Assembly (NCBI GenBank): GCA_025463615.1
Contig: JAODAU010000271.1
Location: 1-5,434 of the forward strand
DNA from: Microbacteriaceae bacterium
Lineage (GTDB): Bacteria > Actinomycetota > Actinomycetes > Actinomycetales > Microbacteriaceae
Direction: 5' to 3'
Length of the DNA stretch: 5,434 nucleotides
The translations under genes were made by a program, and so were the position numbers. This document shows positions 1 through 4,037 of this stretch, in pieces (position 1 is the stretch's first letter; each line of letters opens with the position of its first letter). The notes beneath the pieces are model-generated. The model did no database searches and was not told where the DNA came from. It saw only the letters and a program-made list of their open reading frames with translations.

Positions 1-154
1 TCCACCGCGCCGGCCTGGCAAGCGACGCATCGCAGATGCGCCGCCGGATCGCGTCTCGGAACGAAGACCCCGACCCGATGGCCCCACCCAGAGAACCCCA
101 CCCGCGAAACGCACTCGGGCTCCCGCCCCGCGTCGGCGACCGCCGGCGACCGGT
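1..154. other. Left-edge sequence without a supported gene
   Basis: This stretch is very GC-rich. At least two plus-strand frames and several minus-strand frames stay open through it, which in such DNA says little. None of the translations has recognisable family character. A small perfect hairpin lies at 26-40 (CGCATC, loop GCA, GATGCG) with no T-tract. A divergent regulator gene for the transporter could start here and run off the left edge, but the sequence does not decide this. Confidence 0.4.
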
Positions 155-183
155 CATATACTTAGTATTCAACAACTAACTAA
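155..183 (+). promoter_or_regulatory. AT-rich promoter/operator island ahead of the MFS gene
   Basis: This is a sharply AT-rich block in otherwise GC-rich DNA. TATACT (157-162) is a good -10 candidate for the plus strand, but no clear -35 box is visible 16-18 bases upstream. Two inverted repeats overlap it: ATACT-T-AGTAT (158-168) and TTAGT-N8-ACTAA (162-166 and 175-179). Inverted repeats of this size over a -10 box are typical binding sites for MarR or TetR family repressors, which often control MFS exporters. The regulator itself is not in the window. The block may also hold a divergent minus-strand promoter. The operator role is inference. Confidence 0.5.
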
Positions 184-210
184 ATGGCGCTCAACGACGA
201 GGCCGGCACC

Positions 211-215
211 GGAGG
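211..215 (+). promoter_or_regulatory. Ribosome binding site deciding the GTG start of the MFS gene
   Basis: GGAGG, a full match to the Shine-Dalgarno core, ends five bases before GTG at 221. The next in-frame ATG at 254 has only weak G-rich sequence ahead of it, so the GTG start is preferred. Confidence 0.75.
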
Positions 216-220
216 CATAC

Positions 221-1975
221 GTGGCTGAGAAGGTCACCCGCGAACGCGCGGGAATGTTCAACAAGGATCACCCCCACTACAAGTGGATCGCACTGAGCAA
301 CACCACTCTCGGCATCCTGATGGCTACCATCAACGGGTCGATCGTGCTGATCTCGCTGCCCGCGATCTTCAAGGGCATCAAGCTCAACCCGCTCGAGCCG
401 GGCAACGTGAGCTACCTGCTCTGGATGCTGATGGGGTACATCCTCGTCACCGCCGTGCTCGTTGTGAGCTTCGGCCGACTCGGCGACATCTACGGCCGGG
501 TGCGCATCTACAACCTCGGTTTCGTGATCTTCACCGTCTCGGCGATCGCGCTCGTGTTCGACCCGTTCACCTCGGGCCAGGGCGCGCTCTGGCTGATCGG
601 ATGGCGCATCGTGCAGGCCATCGGAGGCTCGATGCTGTTCGCCAACTCGACGGCCATCCTCACGGACGCATTCCCGCCGAACCGTCGCGGCTTCGCCCTC
701 GGTCTCAACCAGGTCGCCGCGATCGCCGGAACCTTCCTCGGCCTCATCGTCGGCGGCGCCCTCGCCGTGGTCGACTGGCGCGCGGTGTTCCTGGTGAGCG
801 TGCCGTTCGGCATCATCGGCACCATCTGGTCCTACAAGTCGCTCCACGAGGTGGGCGCCCGCGCCACGAACGGCAAGGTCGACTGGCCGGGCAACATCGT
901 GTTCGCGGTCGGGCTCACGGCGCTGCTCGCGGGCATCACCTACGGCATCCAGCCCTACGGCGGGTCGTCGACCGGCTGGACCAACCCGTGGGTGCTCGCC
1001 GGCATCATCGGCGGCATCGTGCTGCTGGTCTTCTTCGTGTTCCTTGAGCTGCGGGTCGCGCAGCCGATGTTCAACATGCGGCTATTCAAGATCCGGGCCT
1101 TCGTGTTCGGCAATGTGGCGAGCTTCCTGGCATCCGTCGGCCGAGGCGGGCTCCAGTTCATGCTGATCATCTGGCTGCAGGGCATCTGGCTGCCGCTGCA
1201 CGGGTTCTCCTACGAGAGCACGCCGCTCTGGGCCGGCATCTACCTGCTGCCGCTGACCATCGGATTCCTCGTGGCGGGACCCGTCTCGGGCACGCTCTCC
1301 GACCGGTTCGGCGCGCGCACGTTCGCCACCGGCGGCCTGCTGCTCGTGGCGATCACGTTCGTGGCGCTGCTGCTCATCCCGGTGAACTTCCCGTACTGGC
1401 TGTTCGCGATCATTACCTTCCTCAACGGGATCGGATCGGGCATGTTCGCAGCCCCTAACCGCACGGCGATCATGAACAGCGTGCCGGCGAACCAGCGCGG
1501 CGCGGCATCCGGCATGACCGGCAGCCTGCAGAACGCCGGGAACTCGCTCTCGATCGGCATCTTCTTCTCGCTGATGATTGCGGGCCTCGCGGCCACGCTG
1601 CCGAGCGCGCTCAAGATCGGCCTGACGACCCACGGGGTGACCAACGCGGTGGCCACCCAGGTCGCCGCCACTCCCCCGGTCGGCAGCCTGTTCGCGGCAT
1701 TCCTCGGCTACAACCCGATCGCGTCGATTCTCGGCCCGACGGGCGTGTTGAAGACCCTCTCGCCCGAGAACATCTCCGCCCTCACCGGCAAGACGTTCTT
1801 CCCGCAGCTGATCTCCGATCCGTTCCACTCCGGCCTGGTCATCGTGTTCATCACCGCCGCGATCATGTCGATCGTCGGGGCCATCGCCTCGCTCTTCATG
1901 GGCGGCAAGTACGTGCACACCGACACGGTTCCGGTGAGCGTGCCGGCGACGGAGGACGCGCTCAGCGACGTGTGA
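221..1975 (+). CDS. MFS transporter, 14-helix DHA2-like family (drug/metabolite exporter type)
   Basis: Integral membrane carrier of 584 residues. The hydrophobic segments can be laid out as about 14 helices, starting near residues 24, 62, 97, 123, 157, 186, 223, 256, 294, 336, 368, 391, 436 and 535, which is the DHA2 layout. MFS motif A is clear after helix 2 ([11 protein letters not shown], 85-95). Motif B is in helix 4 (R129, Q132, G135). A motif-C-like glycine-rich stretch is in helix 5 (161-181), though the usual GP pair is missing. A second motif-A copy lies at 357-366 ([10 protein letters not shown]). A long non-hydrophobic segment of about 70 residues separates helices 13 and 14. Family members are usually proton-driven exporters; the substrate cannot be read from the sequence. 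Helix 1 has Asn38 where many DHA2 proteins carry Asp, and the helices contain almost no acidic residues. The gene appears monocistronic, with an operator-like island upstream and a hairpin terminator downstream. Confidence 0.92.
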   Translation: MAEKVTRERAGMFNKDHPHYKWIALSNTTLGILMATINGSIVLISLPAIFKGIKLNPLEPGNVSYLLWMLMGYILVTAVLVVSFGRLGDIYGRVRIYNLGFVIFTVSAIALVFDPFTSGQGALWLIGWRIVQAIGGSMLFANSTAILTDAFPPNRRGFALGLNQVAAIAGTFLGLIVGGALAVVDWRAVFLVSVPFGIIGTIWSYKSLHEVGARATNGKVDWPGNIVFAVGLTALLAGITYGIQPYGGSSTGWTNPWVLAGIIGGIVLLVFFVFLELRVAQPMFNMRLFKIRAFVFGNVASFLASVGRGGLQFMLIIWLQGIWLPLHGFSYESTPLWAGIYLLPLTIGFLVAGPVSGTLSDRFGARTFATGGLLLVAITFVALLLIPVNFPYWLFAIITFLNGIGSGMFAAPNRTAIMNSVPANQRGAASGMTGSLQNAGNSLSIGIFFSLMIAGLAATLPSALKIGLTTHGVTNAVATQVAATPPVGSLFAAFLGYNPIASILGPTGVLKTLSPENISALTGKTFFPQLISDPFHSGLVIVFITAAIMSIVGAIASLFMGGKYVHTDTVPVSVPATEDALSDV

Positions 1976-1993
1976 CCCGCAACCTGTGACCCG
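1971..1993 (+). repeat. Short direct repeat across the MFS stop codon
   Basis: TGTGACCCG occurs at 1971-1979 and again at 1985-1993, a 14-base period, with similar flanks (cAAcc and aAAc). The first copy contains the TGA stop of the transporter gene. The period is not a multiple of three, so the second TGA is out of frame. It is probably a small slippage duplication. Confidence 0.6.
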
Positions 1994-1998
1994 AAACA

Positions 1999-2033
1999 GG
2001 ATGCCGGGCGCTCTCTGGCTGCGCCCGGCATCC
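1999..2033 (+). terminator. Hairpin terminator after the MFS gene
   Basis: This is a perfect 13-bp inverted repeat: GGATGCCGGGCGC at 1999-2011 pairs with GCGCCCGGCATCC at 2021-2033 around a 9-base loop. It starts 24 bases after the transporter stop. Downstream there is only a weak CCCCTT rather than a T-tract, which is common for intrinsic terminators in high-GC actinobacteria. It separates the transporter from the next gene and could also act on the minus strand. A weaker stem, CCTGT (1983-1987) with ACAGG (1996-2000), overlaps its first two bases. Confidence 0.8.
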
Positions 2034-2046
2034 GCCCCTTCGCGCG

Positions 2047-2052
2047 TAGGGT
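2047..2052 (+). promoter_or_regulatory. Putative leaderless -10 box of the oxidoreductase gene
   Basis: TAGGGT fits the actinobacterial TAnnnT -10 pattern. It is separated from the ATG by six bases, which would put transcription initiation at or next to the start codon. No -35 box is recognisable. The same purine-rich run (GGGTGAGGG) could instead be read as a ribosome binding site, although its GAGGG part ends only one base before the ATG, which is too close. A leaderless start is the better reading. Confidence 0.5.
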
Positions 2053-2058
2053 GAGGGA

Positions 2059-2991
2059 ATGCCCAAGGTCGTCATCGCGCCGGAGTTCGGCCAACCATCA
2101 GTCCTGCAGGTCGTCGAACGGGATCGGGTCGAGCCCGGTCCCGGCCAGGTGCGCATCGCGGTCGAGGCCGCGGCGATAAACCCCGCCGACCTCAAGAAGC
2201 TCCGCGGCCAGTTCGGGCGCGGCATGACTCTGCCGCTCACCTTCGGCAGCGAGGTCGCCGGCATCGTGGATGCCGTCGGCCCCGACGTCGACTCGGTCTC
2301 GGTCGGCGACGACGTGATCGCCTACCCGGTGCAGGGCGGATTCGCCGCCGAGGTCATCGCGAAGGCGGCGAACGTCTTCGCCAAGCCGGCCGACCTCCCC
2401 TGGGAGCAGGCCGCCGGCATCCTCGTCGGTGGCGTCACCGCCGTACACATGCTCGAGGCGGCAGCTGTCGCCGAGGGCGACACCGTGATCATCCACGGGG
2501 CGTCCGGCTCGGTGGGGCTCAGCGCGCTCCAGCTCGCGGTCGAGCTCGGAGCGCGCGTGATCGGCACCGCGGGCCCGACGCGCCTCGACCTCGTCGCGCG
2601 CTACGGCGGTGAGCCGGTCGTCTACGGTACGGGACTGCTCGAACGCCTGCGCGAGCTGCTGCCGGAGGGCGCGGATGTCGCGCTCGACACGGTCGGCACC
2701 GACGAGGCGCTCGACACCTCCGTCGCCCTCGTCGCGGACCGCTCCCGCATCGTCTCGGTGAACGGCTTCGCGCGCGGCGGCGAGCTGGGGATCACGCTGC
2801 TCGGCGCGGGCCCCGGTGCAGACCCGGGCACTGACATCCGCAACGCCGCCCGCCAGGGCCTCATCGACGCGGTCGGGCTGGGCGAGCTCGACATCGTCGT
2901 GGGCCAGACGTTCGCCCTCGAAGACGTCGCCGAGGCGATGCTGCTCGCGGGCAGCGGCCACAGCGACGGCAAGGTCGTGCTGCTGCCGTAG
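2059..2991 (+). CDS. Zinc-independent MDR oxidoreductase, quinone-oxidoreductase type
   Basis: A 310-residue cytoplasmic protein of the medium-chain dehydrogenase/reductase superfamily, of normal length for the NADPH:quinone oxidoreductase branch. Residues 1 to about 125 form the GroES-like domain. They include the NPAD motif (41-44) typical of this branch and GSEVAGIVDAVG (63-74) at the position of the GHE motif in zinc alcohol dehydrogenases. The Rossmann domain follows, with GASGSVG (147-153) as the nucleotide-binding loop and the next strand ending at GARVIGT (164-170). The C-terminus ends in the usual GKVVLLP. I find no cysteine in the protein, so neither the catalytic nor the structural zinc site can exist. 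The expected reaction is NADPH-dependent reduction of a quinone or an activated double bond; the true substrate is unknown. The gene lies alone between a terminator and a convergent neighbour. Nothing ties it functionally to the transporter except adjacency. Confidence 0.9.
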   Translation: MPKVVIAPEFGQPSVLQVVERDRVEPGPGQVRIAVEAAAINPADLKKLRGQFGRGMTLPLTFGSEVAGIVDAVGPDVDSVSVGDDVIAYPVQGGFAAEVIAKAANVFAKPADLPWEQAAGILVGGVTAVHMLEAAAVAEGDTVIIHGASGSVGLSALQLAVELGARVIGTAGPTRLDLVARYGGEPVVYGTGLLERLRELLPEGADVALDTVGTDEALDTSVALVADRSRIVSVNGFARGGELGITLLGAGPGADPGTDIRNAARQGLIDAVGLGELDIVVGQTFALEDVAEAMLLAGSGHSDGKVVLLP

Positions 2992-2997
2992 CGCTAC
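2988..2997. repeat. Palindrome holding both convergent stop codons
   Basis: GTAGCGCTAC is a perfect 10-bp palindrome. It contains the TAG of the oxidoreductase (2989-2991) and, on the other strand, the TAG of the unknown gene (2994-2996), so the coding regions end two bases apart. A weak stem, ACGGCA (2966-2971) with TGCCGT (2984-2989), lies in the end of the oxidoreductase gene. No proper terminator is visible for either gene here. Confidence 0.7.
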
Positions 2998-3764
2998 TCC
3001 CGGTCGAGGCCGCCCAGGCGCTCCAGCACGGCGACGAGCAGGGTGCCCTCGGCATCCGGGATCACGTGGTGGTTGAGGTAGATGCCCTCGAGCCACGAGA
3101 GCACCTCGTCGGCGGGCAGGCCGATCTCGGTCCAGTCGATGTCGGGCAGGGCGCGGGTGCGCGGGCTCTCGGTCGCGGCATCCAGCCACGCCTCGGCGAT
3201 CGGCTTCGTCGGGTCGGACTCGTCGGGGCTCCAGAGCAGCGCGATCGGGTGGCCCTCGCCCTCGATGTGGTCGTTGCTCACGGTGCCGGCGCCGAGCCAC
3301 GGCAGCGTCATGATCTCGCCCTCGACCTCCACCTCGACCAGGTCGAGCTGGGTCGGCTCCTCGACCTCGCACACGTAGAGGTCGAAACCCTCATCGTGCC
3401 AGGCCGCGGCCTCGGAGATGTCGTCGAGCAGGTCGGGCATCCGCGCGTGGAAGTCGCCCATGAGCAGCGTCGCCCAGGCGAGGAGGCGCTCGGTCTCGGC
3501 GGCCGGCCACGGGCTGTCGGTGCGGTCCTCGCCGAGCGGGCCGTGGAAGTGGTGGTCGATGCCAGAGCCGGAGGTCTCGAGGTGCAGCTGACCGTGCGCG
3601 AACTCGACGTAGAGCGCGCTGGTGTTCTCCTCGTCGTCCCAGTCGGCGAACAGCTCGGGGTCGGCGAAGCGGGGCGGCAGGGTGAGTGCCGCCGCACGCT
3701 TGGGGCCGAGGTTCAGCACGGCACGCAGGGTGGAATTGGGGAGGCGGAGGCTCAGGTCGGTCAT
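2994..3764 (-). CDS. Acidic protein of unknown function, 256 residues
   Basis: I do not recognise this protein. The frame is clearly coding: GC-rich third positions, a mixed globular composition, and opposing frames that read as Arg/Ser-rich noise. It is strongly acidic, with Asp/Glu clusters such as DWDDEE (41-46), CEVEE (132-136) and VEVEVEGE (143-150). It has tryptophans spread along its length, an HH-x-H cluster (71-74, HHFH), and a single cysteine (132). There is no signal peptide or membrane segment, so a cytoplasmic location is likely. The ATG at 3764 gives the N-terminus MTDLSLRLPN. The frame stays open to a GTG at 3863, but the extra 33 residues are Ala/Pro/Gly/Arg-rich and run through an 18-bp hairpin, so I reject the longer form. 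No Shine-Dalgarno sequence precedes 3764; a TAGTCT box suggests a very short leader. The gene lies downstream of the CHAT gene in the same orientation, separated by 267 structured bases, and ends two bases from the convergent oxidoreductase. Confidence 0.85.
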   Translation of the reverse strand: MTDLSLRLPNSTLRAVLNLGPKRAAALTLPPRFADPELFADWDDEENTSALYVEFAHGQLHLETSGSGIDHHFHGPLGEDRTDSPWPAAETERLLAWATLLMGDFHARMPDLLDDISEAAAWHDEGFDLYVCEVEEPTQLDLVEVEVEGEIMTLPWLGAGTVSNDHIEGEGHPIALLWSPDESDPTKPIAEAWLDAATESPRTRALPDIDWTEIGLPADEVLSWLEGIYLNHHVIPDAEGTLLVAVLERLGGLDRE

Positions 3765-3774
3765 GACGACGGCA

Positions 3775-3780
3775 AGACTA
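3775..3780 (-). promoter_or_regulatory. Putative -10 box of the unknown acidic gene
   Basis: On the minus strand, TAGTCT (TAnnnT pattern) lies ten bases before the ATG at 3764. Transcription starting six or seven bases after it would leave a leader of only three or four bases, which agrees with the absence of a ribosome binding site. No -35 box is evident. Confidence 0.4.
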
Positions 3781-3815
3781 CCCCACCCCGGCGACGCGGC
3801 TGGAGGGTCGACAGC

Positions 3816-3858
3816 GCTCCCCCGGCGGCGGATCTGGGCATCCGCCGCCGGTGGGAGC
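3816..3858 (-). terminator. Strong hairpin, probable terminator upstream of the acidic gene
   Basis: GCTCCC (3816-3821) plus CCGGCGGCGGAT (3822-3833) pairs with ATCCGCCGCCGG (3840-3851) plus GGGAGC (3853-3858). That makes 18 base pairs interrupted only by a bulged T at 3852, with a 6-base loop. There is no T-tract on either side. It lies 173 bases past the CHAT stop and 51 bases before the acidic gene's ATG, so it would insulate the two genes. On the minus strand a small alternative stem (GTGGG at 3851-3855 with CCCAC at 3863-3867) overlaps one arm. Confidence 0.65.
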
Positions 3859-3865
3859 ACCACCC

Positions 3866-3944
3866 ACGACCATCGGGTATTCCCGGCCCGTTCGGGCGGC
3901 CCGGGAGTCTGGTTCGCATCGGGGCCCGGCGATCGGGTAGTCGT
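3866..3944. repeat. Inverted repeat ACGAC/GTCGT enclosing two ATCGGGTA direct repeats
   Basis: ACGAC (3866-3870) is complementary to GTCGT (3940-3944). Just inside the ends lie two direct copies of ATCGGGTA (3872-3879 and 3932-3939), exactly 60 bases apart, and a third CATCGGG occurs at 3917-3923. An inner hairpin pairs TCCCGG (3881-3886) with CCGGGA (3901-3906). The two copies being direct rather than inverted suggests protein sites or equivalent RNA segments; the function is unknown. Confidence 0.45.
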
Positions 3945-3945
3945 C

Positions 3946-4003
3946 TTGCGGCCCTGTATCCCCCAAGAGGGCGTCGCCTCGCGGGTGATACATCGAGCCG
4001 CAA
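3946..4003. repeat. Three-tier stem structure
   Basis: TTGCGGC (3946-3952) pairs perfectly with GCCGCAA (3997-4003). After a 2/4-base internal loop, TGTATC (3955-3960) pairs with GATACA (3987-3992). Inside that, GAGG (3967-3970) pairs with CCTC (3977-3980) around a 6-base loop. The 13 outer pairs include several A-T pairs, so they are not just a product of GC richness. The stem can form in RNA from either strand. Confidence 0.55.
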
Positions 4004-4011
4004 ATTAATTC

Positions 4012-4037
4012 GCGGATGTCACCAGCGGATGTCACCA
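4012..4037. repeat. Perfect 2 x 13-bp tandem repeat over the CHAT stop codon
   Basis: GCGGATGTCACCA occurs twice without a gap (4012-4024 and 4025-4037), followed by the first two bases of a third unit. On the minus strand the unit contains TGGTGA, the last Trp codon and the stop of the CHAT gene. The second TGA is out of frame and downstream of the true stop. The event therefore leaves the protein unchanged and adds only 3' sequence. Confidence 0.85.

Larger units (their letters stand above)
3816..4003 (-). other. Structured intergenic region, candidate noncoding RNA or 3' UTR
   Basis: Between the CHAT stop and the acidic gene, 188 bases can be divided into three adjacent pairing modules. 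They are a three-tier stem (3946-4003), a unit closed by ACGAC/GTCGT with an inner hairpin (3866-3944), and the 18-bp stem (3816-3858). On the minus strand the order would be two structured modules followed by a terminator-like hairpin. That suits a small RNA, a structured CHAT 3' UTR, or a regulatory leader of the acidic gene. I do not recognise a known actinobacterial RNA family in it. I also see no convincing promoter, although an AT-rich AATTAATT block (4003-4010) sits at its upstream edge. GC-rich DNA forms hairpins easily, so transcription and function are inference. Confidence 0.3.

Noticed and set aside
1..157. Minus-strand ORF from an ATG at 157 running off the left edge, as a divergent regulator
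   Set aside because: It is open for about 52 codons, but the residues (Arg/Gly/Ser-rich) do not resemble a MarR or TetR N-terminus, there is no ribosome binding site, and other frames are equally open.
191..847. Minus-strand frame opposite the transporter start
   Set aside because: It is His/Asp/Glu/Arg-rich, the typical antisense translation of a GC-rich membrane protein gene.
2098..3372. Long open minus-strand frame (424 codons) opposite the oxidoreductase
   Set aside because: The translation is Arg/Asp/Ala-rich without family character and lies antisense to a clearly recognised MDR gene; it is a GC-rich shadow frame.
3765..3863. N-terminal extension of the acidic protein to a GTG at 3863
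   Set aside because: The 33 extra residues are low-complexity Ala/Pro/Gly/Arg and cross the 18-bp hairpin; the ATG at 3764 has a plausible promoter box close by.
3904..3945. tRNA-like T-arm sequence GGTTCGCATC
   Set aside because: No matching acceptor, D or anticodon arms can be placed around it at tRNA distances.
4003..4035. Minus-strand promoter for the structured region (GTGACA as -35, AATTAATT as -10)
   Set aside because: The spacing is about 20 bases or more for the best -10 match and the -10 is poor; too weak to list as a feature.
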